Assembly: GCA_001768195.1 (NCBI GenBank) | Contig: MENI01000123.1 | Span: forward strand, 1 to 64,000 | Direction: 5' to 3' | Length of the DNA stretch: 64,000 nt | DNA from: Bacteroidetes bacterium GWA2_40_15 | Lineage (GTDB): Bacteria; Bacteroidota; Bacteroidia; Bacteroidales; VadinHA17 | Shown: in pieces, positions 53,156 through 63,177 of the stretch | Numbering within the stretch: position 1 is the stretch's first letter | Layout: each line of letters opens with the position of its first letter | Program-made: the position numbers and the translations under genes | Notes under the pieces: model-generated | Told to the model about the DNA's origin: nothing | What the model saw: the letters and a program-made list of their open reading frames with translations, nothing else | The model's database searches: none

Positions 53156-54640
53156 TTAATTATTTAATGTTTCAAGCCTGTTTTTCCACCTGTCATATGC
53201 CTTTTCATACTCAGGTAATTTTGACATATCAGGTTCCGTAACTCCCACTGCATCAAGCCCTCTGAATGCCTTCTTGTCAGACTTATAGTACCCGCATCCT
53301 ATCCCTGCACCACGGGCAGCGCCAATGGATCCGTCGGTATTATAAAGGTGAATCACCGAGCCGGTAATTGTCGAAAGAGCTTCGCGGAAGATCTTGCTCA
53401 GGAACATGTTAGCCTCCCCGGCTCTGATTACCTGTGGATCGATACCGGTTTCCTTCATTATATCGAGTCCATACCTGAATGAAAACGCGATACCCTCCTG
53501 GGCAGCTCGGAAAATATGAGCTCTCGTATGCCGGTTAAAATCCAGTCCCGAAATCTCTGCTCCTGCTTCTTTGTTTTCCAGCATTCTCTCTGCTCCGTTG
53601 CCAAATGGCAAAATGGTAAGTCCGTCAGAACCGGGTGCAGTTTCTGCAGCCATTAAGTTCATCTCAACATAAGAAAGTGTTCCGCCAGTGTTGCGTCTGA
53701 GCCATGAATTAAGAATGCCGGTACCATTGATGCATAAAAGCACACCAAGTCGTGTAGCATTTTCTGTATGATTTACATGCAGGAAAGTATTCACCCTTGA
53801 ATAAGGATCAAATTTTGCAATGTCAGTTACACCATAAATTACTCCGGATGTACCTGCAGTTGCGGCCACCTCTCCGGGATTAAGGACATTGAGGGAAAGA
53901 GCATTATTAGGCTGATCGCCGGCCCTGTATGAAACCGGGATCCCTTCAGGCAGGCATAGTTCGGAAGCAACTGACTTCAAAAGTCTGCCCTGTACTGAAA
54001 ATGAAGAATTTGCAACTGGCAATATTCCGGAATTAAATCCATAATACTTCATCAGAGCTTCAGAGACACTCTTTTCAGCGAAATCCCAGAAAATACCTTC
54101 TGAAAGTCCAGTAAATGAAGTGCTTATTTCACCGGTCATCCTCATTGCAGCAAAATCGCCGGGGAGCATGATCTTGTGTATCTTTCTGAAAACCTCCGGT
54201 TCATTTTCTTTTACCCAGGCCAGCTTTGAAGCTGTAAAATTGCCCGGAGAATTTAAAAGATGAGCCAGACAAAATTCCCTGCCAAGCGATTTCATGGCCG
54301 ATTCACCAAATCCTACGGCCCTGCTGTCGCACCAGATGATTGAAGGACGCAGTACCTTATTATTGGAATCAACTGCAACAAGTCCATGCATCTGGTAAGA
54401 TATCCCTATTGCACCAATATCTCTGGCCTTACTGCCAAGCTTTGCTGTACAGCCGATTACTGCACTCTTAAGGTTTTTCCACCATACTTCAGTATCCTGT
54501 TCTGCCCAGCCTGGATTAAGGGCAATTATCTTCATTTCATCAGACGGAGAATATGCAGTTGCAAGGCATTTTCCAGTTTCACCGTCAATTACTGAAGCCT
54601 TAACAGAAGAGCTTCCCAGATCGATTCCCAATAATAGCAT
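53156..54640 (-). CDS. xylB: Xylulokinase
   Basis: This FGGY-family kinase phosphorylates D-xylulose to feed the pentose phosphate pathway. It has 494 aa with the N-terminal [17 protein letters not shown] phosphate loop, [29 protein letters not shown] and the C-terminal [15 protein letters not shown] region. It heads the operon xylB-xylA-DUF302. No xylose transporter or XylR-type regulator is adjacent in the window. Confidence 0.97.
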   Translation of the reverse strand: MLLLGIDLGSSSVKASVIDGETGKCLATAYSPSDEMKIIALNPGWAEQDTEVWWKNLKSAVIGCTAKLGSKARDIGAIGISYQMHGLVAVDSNNKVLRPSIIWCDSRAVGFGESAMKSLGREFCLAHLLNSPGNFTASKLAWVKENEPEVFRKIHKIMLPGDFAAMRMTGEISTSFTGLSEGIFWDFAEKSVSEALMKYYGFNSGILPVANSSFSVQGRLLKSVASELCLPEGIPVSYRAGDQPNNALSLNVLNPGEVAATAGTSGVIYGVTDIAKFDPYSRVNTFLHVNHTENATRLGVLLCINGTGILNSWLRRNTGGTLSYVEMNLMAAETAPGSDGLTILPFGNGAERMLENKEAGAEISGLDFNRHTRAHIFRAAQEGIAFSFRYGLDIMKETGIDPQVIRAGEANMFLSKIFREALSTITGSVIHLYNTDGSIGAARGAGIGCGYYKSDKKAFRGLDAVGVTEPDMSKLPEYEKAYDRWKNRLETLNN

Positions 54641-54659
54641 ATAGAAAGTATTTGTTTCC

Positions 54660-54850
54660 CTCTGTGGATCTCAAGGGCTGTTGAAAAAGTGGAAATCCAT
54701 TAACCGCAAAGGTCGCTATCCCGAGTACTCGGAATACGCTAAGATCGCAAAGAGCTGAAATATAGTGTTTTATCTTTGTGTGCTTTGCGCCTGCTTTGTG
54801 TACTTTGCGGTTAAAAAGGTCTTTTTCAACGGCCCCAGAGTGACACAGAG
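54660..54850. repeat. Palindromic MITE-like element
   Basis: Nested inverted repeats: CTCTGTGGATCTC (54660-54672) against GAGTGACACAGAG (54838-54850), a 15-base arm at 54675-54689 against 54821-54835 (14 of 15), and a perfect TTAACCGCAAAG at 54700-54711 against 54803-54814. No coding frame of note inside. It lies in the divergent region between xylB and the next gene. Confidence 0.75.
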
Positions 54851-54938
54851 TCAAATATACGAAAACTGACCATCATTTCTGCTTACTGATTCTTTTAAAT
54901 ATTTTTCGTAAATTCCACTCTCTTATTATATTATCAAA

Positions 54939-56345
54939 ATGAGAAAATCAACAATTTCAAGAAGGAAGTTTATCGGCAGTTCGTTTAAGGCGACACTGAT
55001 GTCATCTGCTCTGTTCAGCGGATTTCCAACTATTGTACCGTCAAGTGTTTTCGGGAAGAATGCTCCTGGTGAAAAGATCAACATCGGCCAGATAGGATTC
55101 GGTCGGATCGCTTTCACACACGATCTGCCTGAAACTATGAAGTACGATATTGCAAGAGTCGTAGCTGTATCAGACCTTGATTCAAAAAGGGCTGCTCTGG
55201 GTAAAAAATATATAGACGACTTCTATGCAAAAAAAACCGGGAAAGCCAATTACGTGAATGCAAAAATATACGATGACTACCATAAAATGCTCCAGGATCC
55301 TGACATTGACGCAGTTATTATCTCAACTCCTGACCACTGGCACGCCCAGCCTGCAATAGAGGCAGCTCTGGCCGGGAAGAACATCTATTTGCAGAAACCG
55401 ACTTCTCTTACAATAAAGGAAGGAAGGGTGCTGAGTGATGTGATAAGCAGAAAGAAAGTGATCCTGCAGGTTGGAACACAGCAACGATCTATGCCACAGT
55501 TCAGGATTGCTGCCGAGCTTGTCAGGAATGGCAGGATAGGAAAACTTGAATATGTAAAAATCGGCCTTCCCGGTGATCCGGCAGGTCCGGAGGCAACAGA
55601 AATGCAGGTACCAAAAAACCTTAACTATGATATGTGGCTTGGTTCAACGGAAGAGGTCTACTATACGGAGATTAGGGTGCACCCCCAAAACAGTCTGACC
55701 GACAGGCCGGGTTGGCTGAGATGTGAGCAGTTCGGAGCCGGTATGATAACCGGCTGGGGACAGCATCATTTTGATTCTGCTGCCTGGGGGATGGATACAG
55801 AACTTACAGGCCCTGTTTCAATTGAATCAGTTGCTCAATTTCCGAAATCGGGACTATGGGATGTTCATGGAGATTTCATGGCAAAAGCCGGATACAGGAA
55901 CGGGGTTACCATGCTCACCAGCGGAGGTTATCCAAATGGTGTAAGATATGAAGGAACCGAAGGATGGATTTTTGTCACAAGAGGCTCATACACAGCATCA
56001 CCTTCTGATCCTGTATCAAAATCTGAAAGCACCAAAGCTCTCGATGCCAGCAATCCTGCTATTCTTACCTCAAAAATTAAGGAGAATGAGATTCATCTTT
56101 ATGTCAGCGAAGAGCAGCATGGGAACTGGCTGGATTGCATCAAATCGCGGAAAGAGCCTATTTCACCAGTTGAGAAAGGACATCGTGCCTGCTCAGTATG
56201 CCTTGTCACCCACATTGCTATGAAACTCGGAAGAAAGCTCGCCTGGGATCCTGATAAAGAGACATTTATAAACGATAATGAAGCAAATGCAATGCTGGCA
56301 AGAAGCCAGCGTTCACCTTACGGAACAGATTATTTAAAGTTTTGA
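54939..56345 (+). CDS. Exported Gfo/Idh/MocA-family oxidoreductase
   Basis: A Gfo/Idh/MocA protein of 468 aa with a twin-arginine type leader (ISRRKFIGSSFKATLMSS) and signal region ending near SVFGKNA. The Rossmann loop is IGQIGFGRIAFTHD, the cofactor/catalytic motif is QKP (IYLQKPTSLTI, in place of EKP), and the C-terminal domain has WLGSTEEVYY, GWLRCEQFGAGMITGWGQHHFD and a late HGNWLDCI block. It differs from the 5305/7305 pair, which lack the xKP lysine. Substrate unknown; the following gene of the DUF6807 family suggests sugar catabolism. Confidence 0.88.
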   Translation: MRKSTISRRKFIGSSFKATLMSSALFSGFPTIVPSSVFGKNAPGEKINIGQIGFGRIAFTHDLPETMKYDIARVVAVSDLDSKRAALGKKYIDDFYAKKTGKANYVNAKIYDDYHKMLQDPDIDAVIISTPDHWHAQPAIEAALAGKNIYLQKPTSLTIKEGRVLSDVISRKKVILQVGTQQRSMPQFRIAAELVRNGRIGKLEYVKIGLPGDPAGPEATEMQVPKNLNYDMWLGSTEEVYYTEIRVHPQNSLTDRPGWLRCEQFGAGMITGWGQHHFDSAAWGMDTELTGPVSIESVAQFPKSGLWDVHGDFMAKAGYRNGVTMLTSGGYPNGVRYEGTEGWIFVTRGSYTASPSDPVSKSESTKALDASNPAILTSKIKENEIHLYVSEEQHGNWLDCIKSRKEPISPVEKGHRACSVCLVTHIAMKLGRKLAWDPDKETFINDNEANAMLARSQRSPYGTDYLKF

Positions 56346-56421
56346 AAATTATCAGGTTCAGTTATTATTGCTATTTAGGAACTATAACTAAAAAAACATT
56401 CTTAAATAATAAATATTTTAA

Positions 56422-57330
56422 ATGAGAATCAATCCTATATATCTTGCTTTATTTCTGCTAATTCTGCCGGCATATTCAGATGCTGCCGGGATTGAGGCAG
56501 TTAAAACCGGGTCAAGAATTGACATTACTGTCAATAATAAATTCTTCACCAGCTATATCTTTTCAGAGGATGAAAAATATCCTTTCTTCTACCCGGTAAA
56601 CGGTCCGCTCACAGGCAGTTCAGTGACATCAATGCGAAATGGTGAATATCCCCATCACAGTTCGCTTTTTTTCGGATGCGATCTGGTTAATGGCGGTAAC
56701 TGGTGGCAGGAAGGTTTGGAGCGGGGCAGGATTATATCAGTTAATGCCCGGATAATAAAACAGGGTGGAGACACGGTCATTATAACAGACGAATGTATAT
56801 GGAGCCGGCCCGGAGCAATATCACCGGTGAAGGATACACGTAGAATTACAATTACATCTCCTTCAGCAGCCATGATTCAGATCGATTTTGACATTGTAAT
56901 GGAAATGCTGACAGATGTGACCATACTGAAAACAAATCATTCTCTCTTCAGCGCAAGGATGTCTGCTGACCTGTCGGTAAAACAGGGAGGAACTATGATT
57001 AATGCTGAAGGATTGAGAAGTGAAAAAGATACTTTCGGGAAACAATCACCATGGATCGATTACTATGGTAAGCGTGGCAGCGGTATTGAAGGACTGGCCA
57101 TTATGCAGCACCCTTCAAATCGATGGTATCCGGCACCCTGGTTCACCCGCGATTATGGATTCATCTCCCCAACTCCTATGTACTGGCCTGAAAACGGGAA
57201 AGATATCTCAATGAAAAAAGGGACAGTACTTAATCTGCGTTACAGGGTTCTGGTCCATTCAGGTGATCATAAAGAGGCTAAGATCGCTGAAGAATTTGAG
57301 AGGTACAAAAAAGGTAAAACAGATAAATGA
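56422..57330 (+). CDS. DUF6807-family (PmoA-like annotation) exported protein
   Basis: This 302-aa protein has a signal peptide (ending SDAAG) and the features of a family often called PmoA or DUF6807: YPFFYPVNGPLTGSSVTS, then EYPHHSSLFFGCDLVNGGNWW, and IAIMQHPSNRWYPAPWFTRDYGF-like strands near residue 225-255. The PmoA name is misleading; nothing here binds methane. Such proteins often pair with Gfo/Idh/MocA genes in sugar-degradation loci, as here (76-base gap). The HHS and HP motifs could bind metal, but the function is unknown. Confidence 0.8.
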   Translation: MRINPIYLALFLLILPAYSDAAGIEAVKTGSRIDITVNNKFFTSYIFSEDEKYPFFYPVNGPLTGSSVTSMRNGEYPHHSSLFFGCDLVNGGNWWQEGLERGRIISVNARIIKQGGDTVIITDECIWSRPGAISPVKDTRRITITSPSAAMIQIDFDIVMEMLTDVTILKTNHSLFSARMSADLSVKQGGTMINAEGLRSEKDTFGKQSPWIDYYGKRGSGIEGLAIMQHPSNRWYPAPWFTRDYGFISPTPMYWPENGKDISMKKGTVLNLRYRVLVHSGDHKEAKIAEEFERYKKGKTDK

Positions 57331-57341
57331 ATAACAAGGTA

Positions 57342-59240
57342 TTAATCCCCTGATAACCTTACTTTTATTATCTCTTCACTCTTTTCAATAGTCCAGGCAG
57401 GAATGCGAATTTCAATTCGCTTTAAGTTCAAAATCTGACGATCAAGTTTCAAGGGGGCAGGATAAAGGGAGACCACTGAAACCATAATATCGGGATGGGA
57501 AAGGTTTTCCAGTTTAAGCATCTTGCCGTCCTGTCTTAAAACAGCTCCTCCCCGCACAATTTCCACATCGGCAGTAGTCAGCATCTGCCATGTAATCAGC
57601 TTTGTTTCGTCTGATGACCCAATCATATCTTCTATAAGCAGTGAAGTTCCGCTTTCCTTAACAAACTTTCTTTGTGCGCTGTTCAGTTGCCCTTTGAAAG
57701 CAGGAGAAAGGTCAATTATTGCTTCTGGTGCAGGTCCATCCTTATAATCAACAATGGTTGCCAATCCATCTGCAATATGTAACTGGTTGTTTACAGTGAG
57801 GGTACTGTGCCCAAAATTATTCTTGGTGAGAAGCGTCCACCTCTGACAGTCCTGGCAATTACCCCACAGGTCAAAGCCGGTCTTTTCGAGGTCATTATAA
57901 TCCTGGTTTCCCGGATCTACTGACCATCGTACACCATCAAGTTCAAAGATAAAAGAACCTGCATCCATATTTCCATGATTGACTGTACCACGTCCACCTT
58001 TGCCTCCAAAATAATATTTATGAGGGTCGCCTTCACCTCCGGTAAAAATGACTACAGGATTTGCGCCATCACCTCTCCAGGCTGCAGGAACTTTTTCTTC
58101 CCCTTTTTCCTGGTATTGCGCAATCCATACCAGTGCTGCTCCAGCCAGACGTGAAAGTTTTCCCATCTCTTCAGCAGGCTGTAAAAATCGTTCTTTTTCA
58201 AAAAACACTCTGTTTCCGGTTTTTGAGGCAAACCAGGCCAGTGTAATATCACCCTGCATGCTTCGTCTGTCACCACAATCAGCAAAGTTATAGTACCAGC
58301 CTGAAGGAGCGTTACATTTCACTCTGAAGACAGCACTCTCTTTAAAGCCCGGGTAATCGAGATGTCCAAAATCATTTCCAAAAGCGCTCTCTAGTATGGC
58401 TGCCGTTGTAACCGAAAAACTTGTGCCATAATCCCAGTAGGTTGATCCTTCGGGATAGACACCATCGGGCATATATTCAGCCAGAGAACCAGGCAATCCG
58501 TCCAGAGCCCGTTTAATGGTTCTGGCAGCCAATTCCGGTTCCTTTTCGGCAATGGCAATAGAGGCAGCAATCATACCTCCATTACATACCTGGTTCCAGT
58601 TATTGTTGCCAGATACCCAGCCGGGACTTTTTTCATCATCCGGCCAGCTGGGCTTTATTCCCTTTTCGATGAGAGCGTTTTGTGCCAGTTCAATCGTGGA
58701 TTTGGGCAGTTTCCCGGCGGTCCAGTCAAGTGCAAAAGCAACTGCCATCGACATTTCAGCCACATCGAGGTAATGCGATGGGTTCCAGTCCGAAAAACTA
58801 CAAACTGCCATTACTTCATCGTTGATACGTTTCAGGATCTTCGGATCTTTTTCTATCCTGTAAACCATCCCCAGCATATTGATGCGATAAAGCATTTCAC
58901 GGCTCACCCCCAATAACCTTCGACCTTCTAATTTCCTTTCAAGAAAAGGTTTTCCCTGTATGGTTTTTGCATTCAGCTGAATGGCTTTGTACATATTCTG
59001 TACCACAGGATCGGTTTCCAGCTTGCTTCTTAACAACTTTTCTGATTCAGCATTTAAAACAAGTCGCGGCATCGTTTTCCGAAGATTCGATTTCAGATAC
59101 CGGACTGATAGGGGATTTTTTAGTTTCGGGATATCATCTTTGTCTGAATAACTGGTGTCTGCCTGTGATTTAGAGATCGATAACGAAAGAATAACCAGGC
59201 ACATCAAAATGTTAAGGAGGCTGAATTTTGAATTCATCAT
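57342..59240 (-). CDS. Heparinase II/III-like polysaccharide lyase
   Basis: An exported lyase-like protein of 632 aa with a signal peptide (residues 1-27). The N-terminal alpha/alpha toroid (SDWNPSHYLDVAEMSMAVAF, NNWNQVCNGGMIAASIAIAE, DGVYPEGSTYWDYGTSF) is followed by the C-terminal beta-sandwich of the heparinase II/III family (GRGTVNHGNMDAGSFIFELD, WSVDPGNQDYN). Family members cut uronic-acid polysaccharides such as heparin or alginate; the exact substrate is not shown. It lies 23 bases downstream of the MetH-type activation gene and so may be co-transcribed with the C1 cassette. Confidence 0.88.
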   Translation of the reverse strand: MMNSKFSLLNILMCLVILSLSISKSQADTSYSDKDDIPKLKNPLSVRYLKSNLRKTMPRLVLNAESEKLLRSKLETDPVVQNMYKAIQLNAKTIQGKPFLERKLEGRRLLGVSREMLYRINMLGMVYRIEKDPKILKRINDEVMAVCSFSDWNPSHYLDVAEMSMAVAFALDWTAGKLPKSTIELAQNALIEKGIKPSWPDDEKSPGWVSGNNNWNQVCNGGMIAASIAIAEKEPELAARTIKRALDGLPGSLAEYMPDGVYPEGSTYWDYGTSFSVTTAAILESAFGNDFGHLDYPGFKESAVFRVKCNAPSGWYYNFADCGDRRSMQGDITLAWFASKTGNRVFFEKERFLQPAEEMGKLSRLAGAALVWIAQYQEKGEEKVPAAWRGDGANPVVIFTGGEGDPHKYYFGGKGGRGTVNHGNMDAGSFIFELDGVRWSVDPGNQDYNDLEKTGFDLWGNCQDCQRWTLLTKNNFGHSTLTVNNQLHIADGLATIVDYKDGPAPEAIIDLSPAFKGQLNSAQRKFVKESGTSLLIEDMIGSSDETKLITWQMLTTADVEIVRGGAVLRQDGKMLKLENLSHPDIMVSVVSLYPAPLKLDRQILNLKRIEIRIPAWTIEKSEEIIKVRLSGD

Positions 59241-59263
59241 TTCATGTGATATTAAAGAGGTGA

Positions 59264-59989
59264 TTAATATTTATTCCCTTTGCGCCTTTCTTCTTTCTCA
59301 TCTTTGAGGTTACGGTAGGTGCAATCCTTCATATCGCAATAGCTGCAGGTGTACTTGCTGTATTTTACATGTTCACCTATTCCAATAATCCCGCTTGCCG
59401 ATTTTACAGGATCCATCAATGCTGATTCAGTTAACCTGATCCCGCAAAAATTTTCAGGAATAAGATAAAACAATTTATGCTGTTCACCTACATTCCAACC
59501 GCAATATCCCGGACTATACCTGTTTGTTATTTTCTGTCCCGACTGTATAACAGATTTTGCAAGCGCATCCTGCATCAGGTCAGCTGCCACATCAACCACC
59601 ACACTGCCTATAACATCAAGGATATAACCTTTTATCGGATCGCCTTCCATCATTACCTCCCTGCTTTTCTTCACAATCTCCCCGCCTGCAGTGCAAACGA
59701 ATACTGCAACTGATTCGGTTTTCTTCAGCTGGTTGAATACGATCTTCTGAATATTGAACTGTATATTATTAATAGTTAGCGATTTATCAGGATTACTCAG
59801 GATTACTTCATTATATATTCTGTATTCTGCCCTTATATTACAGTATTGCTCCGCCTCTTTTAATGCCTCATCGATCAGGAACTGAATAATTTCACTTTCC
59901 CCGTTTTCATCATATCCTAATATTGATTCGATATGCGAAACTGTTATTCCGAGGTCGCTAAAGGCATATTGAAATTTTGCGTTTGTCAT
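59264..59989 (-). CDS. MetH-type B12 reactivation domain protein
   Basis: This 241-aa protein resembles the C-terminal activation domain of cobalamin-dependent methionine synthase, the part that binds SAM and reactivates oxidised cobalamin. The N-terminal helical DEALKEAEQYCNIRAEY and later GYCGWNVGEQHKLFYLI and FCGIRLTESALMDP segments match. The end has a Cys cluster (YTCSYCDMKDCTYR), suggesting an iron-sulfur site. It overlaps the MetV-MetF gene by 4 bases. It could reduce the inactive corrinoid protein of the cassette, which has no RamA-type activator nearby. Confidence 0.82.
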   Translation of the reverse strand: MTNAKFQYAFSDLGITVSHIESILGYDENGESEIIQFLIDEALKEAEQYCNIRAEYRIYNEVILSNPDKSLTINNIQFNIQKIVFNQLKKTESVAVFVCTAGGEIVKKSREVMMEGDPIKGYILDVIGSVVVDVAADLMQDALAKSVIQSGQKITNRYSPGYCGWNVGEQHKLFYLIPENFCGIRLTESALMDPVKSASGIIGIGEHVKYSKYTCSYCDMKDCTYRNLKDEKEERRKGNKY

Positions 59990-61425
59990 GGTAATAATCC
60001 GCTTTCCGTTACAATCCGTTCCACTATCGATTCCCAGCCAAGGGTCATTATGTGAATGCCATGTACACCATGTTTCTTTTTGATTCCATCAATAAGCTCG
60101 AGGGCAATCTGTACTCCCTCTTCCGGAGCTGACTCTCCAGCCTTTTCCATACGGTTAAGGATATGTGCCGGTAAACTTACTCCGGGAACCTTTGTATGGA
60201 GATACTGTGCTACCTTATAACTCTTAAGAGGGGCAAGACCTATAAGAATATAAACCTTGTCAAGGATATTTCTCCTGTATAGCTGCTCAAGCCAGGGATC
60301 AATCCTGTCAGGTTCAAATATCAGATTGGTCTGGAAGAACTGAGCACCGGCATTCACCTTCTTGGTATCCTTTATAGCCTGAAGTTCCGGATCTGATGCA
60401 AAAGGAGAAGTGGCGGCACCCAGGAATAGCTTTGGATTCTCTTTCATCTTCCTTCCGTCGAGGTAGGTACCTTCATCCCTCATCCTTCTGAGTATCCAAA
60501 GCATCTGCACAGAATCAAGATCGACAAAATTCATTGAGCCTGTAGGTGTTGGCCCTACCCTTGGGCTGTCGCCCGAAATACAAAGAACATTATATATACC
60601 CAAACCATTTATTCCGATCACATCTCCCTGAAGTCCGCTTCTGGTGGTATCGCGTGATGTAATCTGCAGCACCGGTTCGGCACCAAGGTCAACAGCTATT
60701 TTGCTGCATGCAATGCTCGACATGCGCGGACGGGCATATGAAGAATCAGTGAAATTGATTGCTGCAACAAATGGTCTTACAGATTCAATATCCCTTTTAA
60801 GGGAACCTGTTGACGCTCCCAGAGGTGGCGTAACTTCAGTTGCAACAACAAATTCACCTGATTTCAGCTTCTTTTCCAGATTCGAAACAGGTTTATCGCT
60901 TGCGGGAGCATGGTATTCCGAGTCTCCCTGCCACCAGTCGGGTTGCCTGATAGTTTTGAATACGCTATCCCAAATCGCTGATTTATCTTTCTTATTGTGC
61001 GGGAAGAGGCTTCTTACAAATTTTCCTGTTCCAACCTTTCTGATCTGACGTGCAACTTCTCCCCAGGTTTCCGTTCCCACCTTATCCCAATCGAGGGGAG
61101 GGAGTATCTCCAGAAGCATCTCCTGCCTGCCGGTTTTAAGAGCACGCTTATATATTGCATACCAGACACATTTCCGTGTCTCATCAATATAGCAGTTCTT
61201 TTCAGGTGTAATCCCGCCGCAGGGGCCATTCCTCATTCCTTTCGGACACTCCATAGGACAAATAAATGCAGTCTCCTGCAAGAGACAGTTACCACACATC
61301 CTGCACCCAAAAAGCGGACCTTTTATCAGGATCTCTGTTTTAGCTAAAATCCTCCTGCTGAGCTTCTCCCGCTTAAAAGGATAAAATGCCGGCTGCCATC
61401 TGCGGGCTGGTTTAATACCAGACAT
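59986..61425 (-). CDS. Fused MetV-MetF-type methylenetetrahydrofolate reductase, copy 2
   Basis: This 479-aa protein is a near copy of that at 13196-14638: the Cys-rich MetV domain (CRMCGNC; CPMECPKGMRNGPCGG; CYIDETRKC) and the MetF barrel (ATEVTPPLGAS; TSRDTTRSGLQGD; GAQFFQTNLIFE) are both intact. Differences are concentrated around residues 145-190 and at the end. It lies 41 bases after the methyltransferase gene, the same spacing as in copy 1. Confidence 0.93.
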   Translation of the reverse strand: MSGIKPARRWQPAFYPFKREKLSRRILAKTEILIKGPLFGCRMCGNCLLQETAFICPMECPKGMRNGPCGGITPEKNCYIDETRKCVWYAIYKRALKTGRQEMLLEILPPLDWDKVGTETWGEVARQIRKVGTGKFVRSLFPHNKKDKSAIWDSVFKTIRQPDWWQGDSEYHAPASDKPVSNLEKKLKSGEFVVATEVTPPLGASTGSLKRDIESVRPFVAAINFTDSSYARPRMSSIACSKIAVDLGAEPVLQITSRDTTRSGLQGDVIGINGLGIYNVLCISGDSPRVGPTPTGSMNFVDLDSVQMLWILRRMRDEGTYLDGRKMKENPKLFLGAATSPFASDPELQAIKDTKKVNAGAQFFQTNLIFEPDRIDPWLEQLYRRNILDKVYILIGLAPLKSYKVAQYLHTKVPGVSLPAHILNRMEKAGESAPEEGVQIALELIDGIKKKHGVHGIHIMTLGWESIVERIVTESGLLP

Positions 61426-61466
61426 AACTGAGTAAATGATTTAAAAAGAATAAATAAACATGCCTG

Positions 61467-62297
61467 TTACTGCGCGATCTCCACATATCGTATCGCATAA
61501 TCATCCCTTCCCAGAATAAGGTCAGCAGCTCTTACTGTAACAGCTATCTTCTCGGGATTGGCAATCGGACAAGTAAGACCGTAGAGTATTGAAAGGGTCA
61601 TATGTACGGCATTCAGTACCTCCCTTTCAGGAAGGCCAAATGAAATATTACTGGCGCCCTGAGTAATATTCAGACCAAGTTTCTGATGCACAAGTTTAAT
61701 TGTCTCAAGGGTCACAAGACATGCTTGTGGATCGGCGCTTACGGCCATTGCCAGCGGATCAACGACTACATCTTCCTCTTTAATTCCGAGTTTTACCGCC
61801 CTTTCAAGTATCTTCTCCGCCACTTTAAGTCGCTTCTCCGGATCGTGTGTAATTCCTTCGTCATCCATGGCAAGGGCAATAATTGCAGCCCCATATTCCT
61901 TTGCAATCGGAAGCAGAGCGTTCATCGACTTTTCCTCTCCGTTAACCGAATTAATAAGGCATTTGCCTCCGGCTACTTTAAGAGCTGCTTCTATTGCCCT
62001 GGGATTCGGAGAATCAAGACAAAGAGGAACATCAAATTTTGCTTTGATTGCCAGTACTGCTTCAGGTAGCAGTTTCACATCATCTACACCCGGGAATCCC
62101 ACATTAACATCAAGTACGTCGGCCGATGCTTTTAACTGACTCTCTGCCAGTTCCAGAACATAATCAAAATTTCCTGACTGTAAAGTTGTTACCAGCTTCT
62201 TCCGTCGGGTAGGATTAATGCACTCACCGATAATGATTACAGGTCCGCTGGTATCAATAACAACCTCACGGGATGTACCACGCAGTATAGTCTTCAT
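61467..62297 (-). CDS. Methyltetrahydrofolate:corrinoid methyltransferase, copy 2
   Basis: This 276-aa pterin-binding TIM barrel is almost identical to the protein at 12324-13154, with the same IIGECINPT, DVNVGFPGVDD, CLDSPNP and GASNISFGLP motifs and the same length. It would carry out the same transfer between methyl-H4folate and the corrinoid protein encoded 19 bases upstream. Confidence 0.93.
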   Translation of the reverse strand: MKTILRGTSREVVIDTSGPVIIIGECINPTRRKKLVTTLQSGNFDYVLELAESQLKASADVLDVNVGFPGVDDVKLLPEAVLAIKAKFDVPLCLDSPNPRAIEAALKVAGGKCLINSVNGEEKSMNALLPIAKEYGAAIIALAMDDEGITHDPEKRLKVAEKILERAVKLGIKEEDVVVDPLAMAVSADPQACLVTLETIKLVHQKLGLNITQGASNISFGLPEREVLNAVHMTLSILYGLTCPIANPEKIAVTVRAADLILGRDDYAIRYVEIAQ

Positions 62298-62316
62298 ATC
62301 TATGTAAAATTATAGC

Positions 62317-62985
62317 CTAAGAGACAAGTGCCTTGAGATAATTAACAGCTCCCTGAGGATCAGGAGAATAAAAATCAGCCCCAATCTTCTGACAATACTC
62401 CATTGTTACGGGTGCCCCGCCAACTAGAATTTTTGAATGCTTATGCTTTTCCTTAATGGCAGTTACCGTTTGTTTCATATTTTCCATTGTAGTTGTCAGA
62501 AGAGCTGAGAGTCCGATAACTGCACCGGGATTTGCATCGAGGGCACTCATGAATTTATCAGTACCAACATCTACTCCAAGGTCAATAACCTCCCATCCTC
62601 CACCTTCTATCATCATGGCTACCAGATTCTTACCTATATCATGCAGATCACCTGCAACTGTACCCACAATGAATTTGCCCTTTCGTTTTGTTTCGCCTGA
62701 CTGGAAGAATGGCTTCAGATGGGCCATGGCGCTGTTCATAGCTTTTGCTGCCATGAGCATCTGGGGCACGTAGATCTCTTTTCTGGAAAATTTATCTCCT
62801 ACCTTAGCCATAGCCGGAACCAAAGCGTTCTCAAGAATTTCATCAGGTCTGACACCGCCATCGAGTGCCTGCCGGGTCAATTCATCAGCACCATCCTGAT
62901 CTTTCATATTGGGAGGATATGGAGATACCTTATTTATCTTTCCAAATTCGACACAAAGAGCTATCTTTTCAAGAATCTCGTTCAT
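62317..62985 (-). CDS. Corrinoid (B12-binding) methyl carrier protein, copy 2
   Basis: This 222-aa corrinoid protein has the helical cap and the B12 motif DLHDIG with His115, as in copy 1 at 11636-12304, and the same length. It is the first gene of the minus-strand operon that continues to the lyase at 57342. The two carriers differ most in the first 40 residues and in the VGTDKFMSALDANPG region, which may reflect different methyl-donor partners. Confidence 0.93.
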   Translation of the reverse strand: MNEILEKIALCVEFGKINKVSPYPPNMKDQDGADELTRQALDGGVRPDEILENALVPAMAKVGDKFSRKEIYVPQMLMAAKAMNSAMAHLKPFFQSGETKRKGKFIVGTVAGDLHDIGKNLVAMMIEGGGWEVIDLGVDVGTDKFMSALDANPGAVIGLSALLTTTMENMKQTVTAIKEKHKHSKILVGGAPVTMEYCQKIGADFYSPDPQGAVNYLKALVS

Positions 62986-63177
62986 AATTTTATCTTTTTA
63001 ATCAGGTTCAGTTTAATTGTCAAATGAATATTCAGCTTCTAATCATAATTATCCCAAAATAAATAAAACTATTTTGTTTATGCTAAAATTATTCAATTAA
63101 AAATGACTATCGATATGGAAAAATTAAACTGTGTTACTATTTACAAATCAATCACATAATTCTGACCTGTCCCTCAC

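Noticed and set aside
63131..63140. GTGTTACTAT, identical to a NikR half-site, upstream of the second corrinoid cassette
   Set aside because: There is no matching half-site 14 bases upstream, so it is probably chance.
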